Below, in pieces: positions 6,973 to 14,870 of a stretch of DNA of 17,194 nucleotides. Location of the stretch: the NCBI GenBank assembly GCA_018260285.1, contig JAGLBH010000016.1, positions 1 through 17,194 on the forward strand. The letters run 5' to 3'. Position 1 is the first letter of the stretch, and every line of letters starts with the position of its first letter. Position numbers and translations under genes: made by a program. Source of the stretch: Arthrobacter sp. Lineage in GTDB: Bacteria; Actinomycetota; Actinomycetes; Actinomycetales; Micrococcaceae. The notes beneath the pieces are model-generated. The model saw nothing but the letters and a program-made list of their open reading frames with translations. It was not told where the DNA came from and made no database searches.

Positions 6973-7397
6973 CCGAAGCGGGGGTCGATCTGCTCGGGGG
7001 GAAGCCCCCAGAGCCCGGCCAGCTCGAAGGCGAGCCGGTCCGCGACCACGTCCTTGACGGCCCTCTTCTCCTTCTTTGCCGCGAGCAGGATCGGCCAGCG
7101 GTAGAGGAACACGCGCTGCCGCGCAGGGTCGAAGCTCCCCAGGATGGGCGCAGCCCCGTGGCCCGGCGGCAGGTGCTCGTCCGCCAGGGGAGTGTTGAGG
7201 GAGAGGACCTCCACGGAGTCCAGCCGCTCGACGAAGACCGAGGGCAGGGCCCCCATCGCGCGCCCCACCGTCTCCGAGAACTCGGCCATCGGGTGAGTCC
7301 GCAGGGCGATCATCGAGGGCAGCATCTGCCCCCGGGCGCCCCGGCCGTGGCGGTTGCGACGACGCGGCCTCCGAGGGGTCTGGGGCTCCGTATTCAT
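6960..7397 (-). CDS. Zincin-like 'metallopeptidase family' protein, degenerate zinc motif
   Basis: This small protein belongs by length, context and motifs to the PF06262-related actinobacterial family annotated as metallopeptidase, usually encoded beside DUF3499 and whiB. With ATG 7397 it has 145 residues. Visible landmarks are a basic N-terminus with RNRHGRGARG (14-23), a VFLYRWPI strand (96-103), and the helix VKDVVADRLAFELAGLWGL (114-132) followed by PPEQIDPRFG. The helix is where relatives carry an HE-type metal motif; here no HExxH exists, so proteolytic activity is doubtful. A longer start (GTG 7448) is possible, but ATG 7397 has TATGCT seven bases upstream and no Shine-Dalgarno, pointing to a leaderless message. 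It diverges from the DUF3499 gene. Confidence 0.8.
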   Translation of the reverse strand: MNTEPQTPRRPRRRNRHGRGARGQMLPSMIALRTHPMAEFSETVGRAMGALPSVFVERLDSVEVLSLNTPLADEHLPPGHGAAPILGSFDPARQRVFLYRWPILLAAKKEKRAVKDVVADRLAFELAGLWGLPPEQIDPRFGQPR

Positions 7398-7404
7398 AGT
7401 TCTC

Positions 7405-7410
7405 AGCATA
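7405..7410 (-). promoter_or_regulatory. Candidate -10 (TATGCT) of zincin-like family gene
   Basis: On the minus strand TATGCT is followed by seven bases and then ATG 7397, fitting a leaderless start. No good -35 is seen at 16-18 bases. If this promoter is used, the longer GTG 7448 start is excluded. Confidence 0.5.
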
Positions 7411-7417
7411 GAGCCGG

Positions 7418-7423
7418 TAATCT
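7418..7423 (+). promoter_or_regulatory. Candidate -10 (TAATCT) of DUF3499 gene
   Basis: TAATCT is followed by seven bases and then GTG 7431, again the leaderless arrangement. It lies seven bases from the opposing -10 at 7405-7410, so the two promoters must compete for the same DNA. Confidence 0.5.
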
Positions 7424-7430
7424 TCACATC

Positions 7431-7841
7431 GTGATTGTTTACCGCCACTGCTCAAAGATCGGCTGCTCACAGCCTGCCGTCGCCACGCTGACGTACAGCC
7501 ATGCTGACCAGACCGCTGTCCTCGGGCCCTTGTCTCTGCAGGCGGAACCCCATACCTACGATCTCTGCCAGCTGCACTCGGACCGCCTGACGGCGCCGCG
7601 CGGCTGGGAGATCGTGCGCCTCGCGCTCCCGGACCCGGGGGCGGACCCCCAGGGCCTCACCGCCGTGGCCGACGCCGTGAGCGAGCCCGAGGAGCCTGAG
7701 GCCCCCGAGCTCTCGACGGAGGGCCTGCGCCCCCGCTCCTGGCTCAAGCCCCTCTCCCAGCCCTCCGCAGGGCAGGGAGGCCCGGCTGACACGGGGGTCG
7801 TGCGCCCCTTCCGCCGCAGCACCCCGCCAGAGCGCCGCTGA
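7431..7841 (+). CDS. DUF3499-family small protein with zinc-ribbon-like cysteines
   Basis: A 136-residue protein of the actinobacterial DUF3499 family, recognised from [19 protein letters not shown], the TAVLGPL segment, and [22 protein letters not shown]7, C12, C46 and H49 form a C-x4-C ... C-x2-H pattern that could bind zinc (inference). The rest, from about residue 66, is acidic and proline-rich, ending in a basic [10 protein letters not shown] tail. GTG 7431 is chosen because the conserved family start falls here and TAATCT lies seven bases upstream; no Shine-Dalgarno is seen. The open frame continues far upstream, but that part has no family resemblance and overlaps whiB. ahcY starts 34 bases downstream without its own obvious promoter, so the two are probably co-transcribed. 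The function of the family is unknown to me. Confidence 0.87.
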   Translation: MIVYRHCSKIGCSQPAVATLTYSHADQTAVLGPLSLQAEPHTYDLCQLHSDRLTAPRGWEIVRLALPDPGADPQGLTAVADAVSEPEEPEAPELSTEGLRPRSWLKPLSQPSAGQGGPADTGVVRPFRRSTPPERR

Positions 7842-7875
7842 CCTTCGCCCGCCCCTCTCTTTCTCAGGAGTTCTC

Positions 7876-9369
7876 ATGCTCAAGCCCGAAGACTACAAGG
7901 TCGCCGACCTCTCCCTCGCGGAGGCCGGCCGACACCAGATTCGACTCGCCGAGCATGAGATGCCCGGCCTCATGGCCCTCCGAGAGGAGTTCGGAGACTC
8001 CAAGCCGCTGGCCGGGGCGCGCATCGCGGGCTCCCTCCACATGACGGTCCAGACGGCCGTGCTCATCGAGACCCTCACGGCGCTCGGCGCCGAGGTCCGC
8101 TGGGCCAGCTGCAACATCTTCTCGACGCAGGACGAGGCCGCGGCCGCCGTCGTCGTCGGCTCCGGAACCCCGGAGCGTCCGGAGGGCGTTCCCGTCTTCG
8201 CCTGGAAGAACGAGACCCTGCCCGAGTACTGGTGGGCCACCACCCAGATCCTCGTGTGGCCGGGCGCGGACGAGAACCCGGACCTCGGCCCGAACATGAT
8301 CCTCGACGACGGCGGGGACGCCACGCTCCTGGTCCACAAGGGCGTGGAATTCGAGGCCGCCGGGGGAGTGCCCGCCGACCCGGCCGAGGACGACGAGGAC
8401 TACTCCTACGAGTACACCGTCATTCTCGAGACCCTTCGCGCGTCCCTCAAGGACAACCCCCAGCGCTTCACCGAGCTCGCCGCGCGCATCAAGGGCGTCA
8501 CCGAGGAGACGACGACGGGCGTGCACCGCCTCTACCAGCTGGCCGAGGCCGGGAAGCTGCTCTTCCCCGCGATCAACGTCAACGACTCGGTGACCAAGTC
8601 CAAGTTCGACAACAAGTACGGCATCCGCCACTCCCTCCCGGACGGCCTCAACCGCGCCACGGACGTGCTCATCGGCGGCAAGGTGGCCTTCGTGGCAGGG
8701 TACGGCGACGTCGGAAAGGGCGCCGCCGAGGCCCTCCGCGGCCAGGGCGCTCGCGTCATCGTCTCGGAGGTGGACCCGATCTGCGCGCTCCAGGCGGCCA
8801 TGGACGGCTACCAGGTGGCGCGCCTCGAGGACGTCGTCGGGGACGCGGACATCTTCATCACGACGACGGGCAACAAGAACGTCATCCGCGCGGAGCACAT
8901 GCTCGCCATGAAGAACAAGGCGATTGTGGGCAACGTGGGCCACTTCGACAACGAGATCGACATGGCCGGCCTGGCCAAGGTGCCCGGCGTCTCCCGCGTG
9001 GAGATCAAGCCGCAGGTCCACGAATGGGTGCTTCCGGGCGGGGAGAAGAGCATCATCGTGCTCTCCGAGGGCCGCCTGCTCAACCTGGGCAACGCGACGG
9101 GCCACCCGTCCTTCGTCATGTCCAACTCCTTCGCGAACCAGACGATCGCGCAGATCGAGCTCTACACCAAGCACCGCACGCTGGACGCGGAGGGCCGCCA
9201 GGAGTACGAGAACCAGGTGTACGTGCTGCCGAAGATCCTCGACGAGAAGGTCGCCCGGCTGCACCTGAGCGCCCTGGGCGTGCAGCTGACAGAGCTGACG
9301 AAGAGCCAGGCGGAGTACATCGGCGTGGACGTGTCCGGCCCGTACAAGCCGGAGCACTATCGCTACTGA
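7876..9369 (+). CDS. ahcY: Adenosylhomocysteinase (S-adenosyl-L-homocysteine hydrolase)
   Basis: AhcY hydrolyses S-adenosylhomocysteine to adenosine and homocysteine with tightly bound NAD, removing the inhibitory product of methyltransferases. The 497-residue protein has the actinobacterial length, with an acidic inserted segment near 160-180 absent from short forms. Catalytic and binding residues visible: H55 in SLHMT, D144 in ILDDGGD, E210 in [10 protein letters not shown]241 and D245 in [11 protein letters not shown], the NAD loop GYGDVGKG (275-282), and the C-terminal KPEHYRY, whose Lys and Tyr reach the partner subunit's NAD. ATG 7876 has AGGAG about six bases upstream. Only 34 bases separate it from the DUF3499 gene, too few for an SAH riboswitch. 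Confidence 0.98.
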   Translation: MLKPEDYKVADLSLAEAGRHQIRLAEHEMPGLMALREEFGDSKPLAGARIAGSLHMTVQTAVLIETLTALGAEVRWASCNIFSTQDEAAAAVVVGSGTPERPEGVPVFAWKNETLPEYWWATTQILVWPGADENPDLGPNMILDDGGDATLLVHKGVEFEAAGGVPADPAEDDEDYSYEYTVILETLRASLKDNPQRFTELAARIKGVTEETTTGVHRLYQLAEAGKLLFPAINVNDSVTKSKFDNKYGIRHSLPDGLNRATDVLIGGKVAFVAGYGDVGKGAAEALRGQGARVIVSEVDPICALQAAMDGYQVARLEDVVGDADIFITTTGNKNVIRAEHMLAMKNKAIVGNVGHFDNEIDMAGLAKVPGVSRVEIKPQVHEWVLPGGEKSIIVLSEGRLLNLGNATGHPSFVMSNSFANQTIAQIELYTKHRTLDAEGRQEYENQVYVLPKILDEKVARLHLSALGVQLTELTKSQAEYIGVDVSGPYKPEHYRY

Positions 9370-9413
9370 GCTCTCCAGTGCTCACTTCTCAGCACAGGGA
9401 CAGGATGAGGCCA

Positions 9414-9419
9414 TAAACT
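9414..9419 (+). promoter_or_regulatory. Candidate -10 (TAAACT) of L,D-transpeptidase gene
   Basis: TAAACT precedes ATG 9426 by six bases, the same arrangement as at purK and pmt. No clear -35 is seen. The alternative is a longer transcript using GTG 9420 with GAGG nine bases upstream. Confidence 0.4.
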
Positions 9420-9425
9420 GTGGGG

Positions 9426-10670
9426 ATGGTTACATTCTCGCAGTCTCATGGCTCTCAGTCCTCTGAGAGCAACCGCCCGGTCGGGCGGCGCGTTGTGCTC
9501 CTGGGCCTCTCCGGCGCCTCCGTGGCAGCGTTGGCCGCGTGCACATCCCAGCAGAGTGCGCCCGCGCCGTCCGGCGGCACAGCGTCGTCGTCCCCCGCGA
9601 AGACCCCCTCTGCCGCGCCGTCATCCTCCGCCCCGGCCACCGTCACGGTGGCGCCGGCCGACGGGAAGCAGGGCGTCAACCCCGGCACGGGCGTCACGGT
9701 GACGGCAGCAGGCGGTCGCCTGTCCAGCGTGGTCCTCAAGGACTCTGCCGGGACTGCTGTGCCCGGAAAGCTCTCAGCGGACGGGACGACGTGGAAGAAC
9801 ACCGAGCGCCTGGCTTTTGACACCGCCTACACGCTCGTCTACACGCCGCAGGGCGGCAAGACCGCGGAGTCGACTTTCACCACCACCCCGAAGGCTCTGG
9901 AGGCGGACGCCCTCGTCTCGCCCCGCGAAGGCGCCGTGGTGGGCGTGGGCATGCCCCTGCAGATCACCTTCTCGGAGCCGGTGCTCAACAAGAAGGCGGT
10001 GGAGAAGGCCATCACCGTGACGACGAGCTCCGGCCAGACGGGCCGCTTCCGCTGGCTCTCCGACACAGTGGTGCGCTACCGCCCGGAGAAGTTCTGGACC
10101 GCGAACTCCACGATCACGGTGGACATGAAGCTCTTCGGCGTGGAGTTCGGCAACAAGATGGTGGGAAACTTCGACGCCGTCCACACGTTCTCCGTGCACA
10201 ATGTGCGCCATGCCGTCATCAGCGACAAGGATCTCACGCTCCGGTGCTACATCGACGGCAAGCTCGTGAAAACCTTCCCCTCGACCCTGGGCTCTGAGCG
10301 CTGGCCGAGCGCGGACGGCATCTTCCCGATCATCGAGCAGGAGCGCCAGACGTGGTTCCGAGCCGAGAGCATCGGCCTCAAGCCGGGGGACCAGGACTAC
10401 TACGAGGCCTTCCAGTACGAGTGGACCTCCCGCCTGACCTGGTCCGGGGTCTACGTCCACAAGGTGCTGGACCCTGCCCTGCCCTACCTGGGACGCGATC
10501 ACATCTCCCACGGCTGCGTCGGCCTCTCCTATGAGGGCGCCACCTTCATCTTCAACGAGTTCGATCCGGGCGACATCATCGAGGTCCGGGACACAGGCAA
10601 CGGCTACGCATCGGAGGACAAGGGCTTCATGGACTGGAACATCGCCTGGGACAAGTACGCGAACGCATGA
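9426..10670 (+). CDS. L,D-transpeptidase lipoprotein (YkuD domain)
   Basis: L,D-transpeptidases form 3-3 crosslinks in peptidoglycan outside the cell. The 414-residue product starts with a twin-arginine-like and lipoprotein signal: RR at 21-22, a hydrophobic stretch, then the lipobox ALAAC with C39 as lipidated cysteine. A Ser/Ala/Pro linker follows, then an Ig-like region (about 75-258) as in actinobacterial Ldt proteins, and a C-terminal YkuD domain (about 259-388). The active site is H345 (VYVHK) and the SHGCVGLS block (361-368) with H362 and C364; the glycine after CV replaces the more usual asparagine or arginine. ATG 9426 fits a TAAACT box six bases upstream; GTG 9420 (two residues longer) is the alternative, with GAGG nine bases upstream. 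Its stop overlaps the start of the next gene (ATGA). Confidence 0.93.
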   Translation: MVTFSQSHGSQSSESNRPVGRRVVLLGLSGASVAALAACTSQQSAPAPSGGTASSSPAKTPSAAPSSSAPATVTVAPADGKQGVNPGTGVTVTAAGGRLSSVVLKDSAGTAVPGKLSADGTTWKNTERLAFDTAYTLVYTPQGGKTAESTFTTTPKALEADALVSPREGAVVGVGMPLQITFSEPVLNKKAVEKAITVTTSSGQTGRFRWLSDTVVRYRPEKFWTANSTITVDMKLFGVEFGNKMVGNFDAVHTFSVHNVRHAVISDKDLTLRCYIDGKLVKTFPSTLGSERWPSADGIFPIIEQERQTWFRAESIGLKPGDQDYYEAFQYEWTSRLTWSGVYVHKVLDPALPYLGRDHISHGCVGLSYEGATFIFNEFDPGDIIEVRDTGNGYASEDKGFMDWNIAWDKYANA

Positions 10671-11350
10671 TCCGCAGACTGGGCGGCGCACTCATCGCCG
10701 TGTCCTTCCCCGTGGCCGTGCTCGGCCTGGCCATCCGGGCCGCCATGAGCCACGCCTTCCTCGCCTTCGAGTACGGGCGGCCCGGCTTTCCGGCGGACCA
10801 GTACGGCTTCACAGCGGACGACCGGATGCTCTACGGGTCCTACGGCCTGGACTATCTCATGAACGACGCCGGCCCCCGCTACCTCGGGGACCTCGTCTTC
10901 CCGAGCGGCACCCCGGTGTTCACCCCGGGGGAGGTGAGCCACATGGCCGACGTCAAAGCGGTCATGGGCACGGGCCTCGACGTCGCTCTGGGGCTTGCGG
11001 TCCTGTGCCTCGTGCTGGCAGTCCTCCTGCGCCGCCACCCCGGCGTCGTGAGGGGCGGCTTCCGCTGGGGGGCCATCCTCACGGTGGCCGCCGTCGCAGC
11101 CCTGGCAGCAGCCGCCGTGACGGGGTGGGAGCGCTTCTTCGCCTGGGTCCACTCGCTCTTCTTCCAGAACGGGACGTGGACCTTCTCCTCGGAGGACACC
11201 CTCATCCGCCTCTATCCTGAGCAGTTCTGGATGGACGCTGCGCTGCTCATCGGCGGGGCCATCGCCCTCTCCTGCGCGGCCGCGCTCCTCCTCACACGAG
11301 GACGACGCCGGCCGGGCCGCCTGCCGAAGGGCCGCACCGCAGAGGGATAG
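10667..11350 (+). CDS. TIGR01906 / DUF1461 integral membrane protein
   Basis: The 227-residue protein matches the TIGR01906 (DUF1461) family of membrane proteins of unknown function. Helices lie at about 5-25, 103-122, 133-152 and 192-210, with a long loop after the first. Family landmarks are YGFTADDR (46-53), GTPVFTPGEVSHMADVK (81-97), VHSLFFQNGTWTF (161-173) and DTLIRLYPEQFW (177-188). The C-terminus is a short basic tail. Its ATG overlaps the L,D-transpeptidase stop as ATGA, so translational coupling is likely. This pairing suggests an envelope role, but that is inference from context only. Confidence 0.9.
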   Translation: MIRRLGGALIAVSFPVAVLGLAIRAAMSHAFLAFEYGRPGFPADQYGFTADDRMLYGSYGLDYLMNDAGPRYLGDLVFPSGTPVFTPGEVSHMADVKAVMGTGLDVALGLAVLCLVLAVLLRRHPGVVRGGFRWGAILTVAAVAALAAAAVTGWERFFAWVHSLFFQNGTWTFSSEDTLIRLYPEQFWMDAALLIGGAIALSCAAALLLTRGRRRPGRLPKGRTAEG

Positions 11351-11407
11351 CAGCCTCGTTCGCGCGCAGGCAGGCCCCGCGCGCTTCCGCCCCGTGCTGC
11401 GGCCATG

Positions 11408-11423
11408 GTCTGGATCGCCAGAC
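11408..11423. terminator. Candidate hairpin terminator between convergent genes
   Basis: GTCTGG-ATCG-CCAGAC is a perfect six-base stem with a tetraloop in the 171-base gap between the converging TIGR01906 and fadD15-like genes. A second, GC-only stem (GCGCGC at 11362-11367 and 11379-11384) lies nearer the plus-strand stop. Neither has a T-run, which is common for actinobacterial candidates but leaves termination unproven. The gap holds no supported gene. Confidence 0.35.
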
Positions 11424-11521
11424 GAGGAGAAGAGCGGCTCACAGGGCAACGGGGCGCCGGGAGCACGCTGGTGACGCTGTCGGAGGACCGCTCTGCATCG
11501 AGCCAGCCGTCCGTCGCGGCA

Positions 11522-13297
11522 CTATGAGCGGTAGAGCTCCTCGATGACCGGCTCGAAGTCCTTGACCACGATGTTCCTCTTGAGCTTGAGGGAGGGGGAG
11601 AGCCTGCCGGAGGCCTCGTCGAAGACCTCGGAGGTCACGGTGAACTTCCGCACCTGCTCGGCACGGGAGACCAGCTCGTTGGCGTAGTCCACCGATGACT
11701 GGAGATGAGCCAGGACGCGCTCGTCCTCACAGGCCTGCTCGGGGGTGAGCTCGTGGCCCAGGGTCTCTGTGCTCCAGCGGCTCAGCCCCTCCGGGTCCAG
11801 GGCGATGAGGGCTGTCACAAAGGGCCGCCCCTCCCCGAAGAGCACGGCCTGGTCCACAATGCTGTTCTCCCGGATGCGCTCCTCGAGGGGCGCGGGGGCC
11901 ACGTTCTTGCCGCCCGCCGTGACGATGAGCTCCTTCTTGCGGCCGGTGACCGTGAGGAAGCCCTCGTCGTCGATCTTTCCCAGGTCCCCGGTGGCGAACC
12001 ACCCGTCCTGGAAGGCCGCCTCGGTGGCCTCGGGGCTGTTCCGGTAGGCCTTGAACACGCCGGCTCCGCGGGCGAGGATCTCCCCGTCCTCGGCGATGCG
12101 GATGCTCGTGCCCGGCATGGGCAGGCCCACGGTGCCGATCTTCATGCGGCCCGGCTGGTTGACGCTCAGGGGAGCGGTGGACTCGGTCAGTCCGTAGCCC
12201 TCGAGGACGGGGATGCCCGCGCCCCGGAAGAAGTGGGCCAGGCGAGGGGAGAGCGGGCTCGCCCCGGAGACCGTATGGGTCACATGCCCTCCGAAGACGG
12301 CGCGCACCTTCCGATACACGAGGCGGTCGAAGATCCCGTGCTTCAGGCGCAGCGCCAGGGAGGGGCTCTCTGCCTTCGAGTACTCGACGGCCGTGTCCGA
12401 GGCTGCGGCGAACACGCGACCTGCGCGACCGCTGCCGGCCCGCTTCTCTGCCTGCGCGTAGATCTTCTCGAACACGCGGGGCACGGCCAGGAGGAAGGTG
12501 GGCTGGAACGCGGCCATGTCGTCCACGAGGTCGGCGGCGCTCGCGGAGTGCAGCAGCGGGATGCCCCGGTCCACGCAGACGAGCTGGACGCACCGGGCGA
12601 GGATGTGGGCCAGGGGCAGGAACATGATGCTCTTGGCCTCAGGCGCCTTGAGGAACTCGGAGAGGAACTCGGAGGCGTTGACGGCGACGACGGACATGTT
12701 CCGGTGCGTGATCTCGCACCCCTTGGGCCGGCCCGTGGTCCCCGAGGTGTAGACCACTGTGGCCACGTCGTCGAGCGTGCGGGAGGAGCGCGCGGACTCG
12801 AGAGCCTCGTCGCTCACTCCTTCCCCGAGCTCCCACAGACGCTCCAGCCCGCCCTCGTCCAGGGTGAAGAGCTGCAGAGGGGCATCGGGGGCGCCCTGGG
12901 CCATGACCGCCTCGTTGCCCGAGGTCCCGGCGATGCCGACGGCGCACGAGGAGTCCTCCAGGATCCACCCGGTCTGGTAGGGGCTGGACGTCTCGTAGAC
13001 CGGCACTGTGACGGCGCCGGCGAAGAAGACGGCGAAGTCCACGATGGTCCATTCGATCCGGGTGGCGGACATGACGGCCACGCTGTCCCCGGGGCGGACG
13101 CCCGCGGCGATGAGCCCCTTGGCCGTTCTCACCACGTCTCGGTGGAACTCAGCGCAGGTGATGTCCCTGTAGCCTCCCTCGGGAAGCTTGCGGACGAACA
13201 TCACGGCGTCTGGCTCGTCCGCGAGGCGGCGCAACAGCAGATCAGAGGTGTTCCAGGAGGAGGGGAGGTCAGCAGCGAGCGGTGTTGTAGATTCCAT
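11522..13297 (-). CDS. Long-chain acyl-CoA synthetase, FadD15 type
   Basis: An AMP-forming fatty acyl-CoA ligase that activates long-chain fatty acids with ATP and CoA. The 591-residue protein is full length for the FadD15-like group. Motifs in order: P-loop YTSGTTGRPKG (183-193), the A4 region around LPLAHILAR (228-236), A5 GYGLTE (367-372), A7 TGD (436-438), A8 hinge GRKKELI (452-458) with GGKNVAP just after, and a catalytic-lysine region SLKLKRN near the C-terminus. ATG 13297 is used; the codon before it is TTG, which would add one residue. No Shine-Dalgarno is visible, but TAGACT lies nine bases upstream. It lies downstream of pmt on the same strand, 59 bases away, with a hairpin between, so it may be a separate unit. 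Confidence 0.95.
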   Translation of the reverse strand: MESTTPLAADLPSSWNTSDLLLRRLADEPDAVMFVRKLPEGGYRDITCAEFHRDVVRTAKGLIAAGVRPGDSVAVMSATRIEWTIVDFAVFFAGAVTVPVYETSSPYQTGWILEDSSCAVGIAGTSGNEAVMAQGAPDAPLQLFTLDEGGLERLWELGEGVSDEALESARSSRTLDDVATVVYTSGTTGRPKGCEITHRNMSVVAVNASEFLSEFLKAPEAKSIMFLPLAHILARCVQLVCVDRGIPLLHSASAADLVDDMAAFQPTFLLAVPRVFEKIYAQAEKRAGSGRAGRVFAAASDTAVEYSKAESPSLALRLKHGIFDRLVYRKVRAVFGGHVTHTVSGASPLSPRLAHFFRGAGIPVLEGYGLTESTAPLSVNQPGRMKIGTVGLPMPGTSIRIAEDGEILARGAGVFKAYRNSPEATEAAFQDGWFATGDLGKIDDEGFLTVTGRKKELIVTAGGKNVAPAPLEERIRENSIVDQAVLFGEGRPFVTALIALDPEGLSRWSTETLGHELTPEQACEDERVLAHLQSSVDYANELVSRAEQVRKFTVTSEVFDEASGRLSPSLKLKRNIVVKDFEPVIEELYRS

Positions 13298-13306
13298 CAA
13301 GAGGCA

Positions 13307-13312
13307 AGTCTA
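13307..13312 (-). promoter_or_regulatory. Candidate -10 (TAGACT) of fadD15-like gene
   Basis: On the minus strand TAGACT precedes ATG 13297 by nine bases, consistent with a leaderless or nearly leaderless mRNA. No -35 is evident. Confidence 0.45.
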
Positions 13313-13339
13313 GTGACCCGCGACTCGTCTGACGGGGGC

Positions 13340-13356
13340 CGCCCACCCTGTGGGCG
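13340..13356 (-). terminator. Hairpin directly after the pmt stop
   Basis: A seven-base stem with a three-base loop (core arms GCCCAC and GTGGGC) starts at the base next to the pmt stop codon and precedes the fadD15-like promoter. It lacks a T-run. Its position is what a terminator of pmt would need. Confidence 0.45.
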
Positions 13357-14829
13357 TCAGATCCAGGTGTCGAACCACATCCGCAGGCGCCACTGAGAGT
13401 GGTCGATGACCTGAGCCGTCCAGACCGGGTAGAAGAACGCGCTCGTCACCGCCGCGGTGAGGAGGAAGCCCGCCACAGCCCAGCCGGCGATCCGCCGTCG
13501 CCGGGGAGTCGTGGCGCTCGAGACGATGAGCGCAAGCGCGTAGACGAGGCACAGGATGAGCCACGGCTCGAAGGACACCGAGTAGAACGTGAACATCGTG
13601 CGCGTGGGGAAGGCGAACCACGGCCCCAGTCCCGCCACGACGCCGAGCAGGGCCGCCCCGGCGCGCCAGTCCCTCCGCAGGACCCAGGCGAGGGCCGCGA
13701 CGACGAGGCTCAGCGCGCCCGCCCACCAGATGACCGGGTTGCCGAGGTCGGTGATGGCCGAGGAGCATTTGACCGTTCCGCACCCGCTGATCCCCTGGGC
13801 GTACTCCTCGTAGTAGAAGGAGGTGGGGCGCCCCTGGAAGAGCCACGTCCACGCGCTGGCGGCGTAGTCGTGCGGGGAGCTGAGCTGGTTGTGGAACCGG
13901 TATGCGGTCTCGTGGTAGTTCCACCAGGAGGCGAGCCAGTTCGGGGCCCAGGCCGGATGGGGGTGGGTCTCCGCCCAGTGGCGGTTGTACCCGCCGTCGG
14001 TGAGGAGCCACCCGAGCCACGTGGACATGTACACGGGCACGGCGACGACGACGGTCTGCCAGAAGGCGTGGACCCCGTCGGCCAGCCAGCCCCCGCGGGG
14101 GGAGCGCTCTGCGCTCAGGCGGCCCAGGCGTCGTCGTCGTCCGCAGTCCCACGCCCAGGAGAGGAGGGCGAAGACGGCGATGAAGGAGAGGGCGGACCAC
14201 TTGACCCCGAGGGCCAGGCCCATGCAGACCCCGCCGAGGAGGCGCCACGGGCGCAGCCGCGGGAGGCGGCCGGCGAGGGCGCGCTCGTCCGCCCAGTCCC
14301 TGTCTCGAAGGAGCGCGGAGAAGGAGGCGAAGAGGAAGAACGTGAGGAAGATGTCCAGGAGGGCGGCTCGGGACATGACGAGGCTCATGCCGTCGATCGC
14401 GATGAGGAACCCTGCCGCCAGGCCCCAGAGGCTGCTGCGGAAGAGGCGGCGTGCGGTGAAGGCCACAAGCACCACCGTGGCCCAGCCGAAGAGCGCGGGC
14501 ATGATCCGCCAGCCGATCGCCTGGTCCATGCCGAAAACGGCGAGCCCCGCCGCGATGAGCCACTTGCCCAGGGGCGGGTGCACCACGTAGGAGGGCTCCG
14601 CGAGCATGCCGGCATCGCTGCCCTTGAGCCACAGCTCGTTGGCCGTGTCCGTCCACGAGCGCTCGTAGCCCGAGTGAAGCAGGGCCCAGGCGTCCTTGGC
14701 GTAGTACGTCTCGTCGAAGATGAGGGCGTGCGGGGTGTTCAGGCCCACAAGACGCAGCGCCAGCGCGAGGAGTGCGATCGCGGCATACGCGGCCGCCCAC
14801 AGGGGGGTCAGAGGAGGTAGTCGCTTCAC
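13357..14829 (-). CDS. pmt: Polyprenyl-phosphate-mannose protein mannosyltransferase (GT39)
   Basis: Actinobacterial Pmt moves mannose from polyprenyl-phosphate-mannose to Ser/Thr of proteins being exported, in the cytoplasmic membrane. The 490-residue protein is a multi-helix GT39 enzyme. It shows the acidic catalytic pair D39-E40 in [12 protein letters not shown] in the first external loop, the conserved VHPPLGKW (83-90), the [10 protein letters not shown] helix start (106-115), and hydrophobic helices through to the C-terminus. A cytosolic loop rich in Arg lies near 174-200. The start is GTG 14829, with TACGAT six bases upstream; a longer reading to 14901 would run across rsmI's start region and adds residues unlike the family. 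It diverges from rsmI, a pairing common in actinobacteria to my knowledge. ManA in this window would supply its mannose precursor. Confidence 0.94.
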   Translation of the reverse strand: MKRLPPLTPLWAAAYAAIALLALALRLVGLNTPHALIFDETYYAKDAWALLHSGYERSWTDTANELWLKGSDAGMLAEPSYVVHPPLGKWLIAAGLAVFGMDQAIGWRIMPALFGWATVVLVAFTARRLFRSSLWGLAAGFLIAIDGMSLVMSRAALLDIFLTFFLFASFSALLRDRDWADERALAGRLPRLRPWRLLGGVCMGLALGVKWSALSFIAVFALLSWAWDCGRRRRLGRLSAERSPRGGWLADGVHAFWQTVVVAVPVYMSTWLGWLLTDGGYNRHWAETHPHPAWAPNWLASWWNYHETAYRFHNQLSSPHDYAASAWTWLFQGRPTSFYYEEYAQGISGCGTVKCSSAITDLGNPVIWWAGALSLVVAALAWVLRRDWRAGAALLGVVAGLGPWFAFPTRTMFTFYSVSFEPWLILCLVYALALIVSSATTPRRRRIAGWAVAGFLLTAAVTSAFFYPVWTAQVIDHSQWRLRMWFDTWI

Positions 14830-14835
14830 AGAGCC

Positions 14836-14841
14836 ATCGTA
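14836..14841 (-). promoter_or_regulatory. Candidate pmt -10 (TACGAT)
   Basis: On the minus strand TACGAT is followed by six bases and then the pmt GTG at 14829. It lies exactly 17 bases from the rsmI -10 candidate, where rsmI's -35 would be expected. Confidence 0.5.
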
Positions 14842-14858
14842 TGCACAGGTTCCGTGAT

Positions 14859-14864
14859 TACCTT
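14859..14864 (+). promoter_or_regulatory. Candidate rsmI -10 (TACCTT)
   Basis: TACCTT is followed by six bases and then GTG 14871. It is 17 bases from the opposing pmt -10. No independent -35 is seen for either. Confidence 0.45.
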
Positions 14865-14870
14865 GTGAGA

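Noticed and set aside
6585..7430. Upstream extension of the DUF3499 open frame
   Set aside because: It overlaps whiB and the zincin-like gene in another frame and resembles no protein; DUF3499 homology begins at the GTG at 7431.
7842..7875. SAH riboswitch before ahcY
   Set aside because: The gap is 34 bases, pyrimidine-rich, and holds only the ribosome site.
7864..9357. A 497-codon open frame antisense to ahcY
   Set aside because: It mirrors ahcY almost exactly; its product is a His/Val/Leu/Arg-rich translation with no family resemblance, as expected from GC-rich third positions.
11705..14820. Long plus-strand frames opposite the fadD15-like and pmt genes
   Set aside because: They are antisense shadows of well-conserved genes, lack ribosome sites, and give low-complexity Gly/Arg/Glu-rich products.
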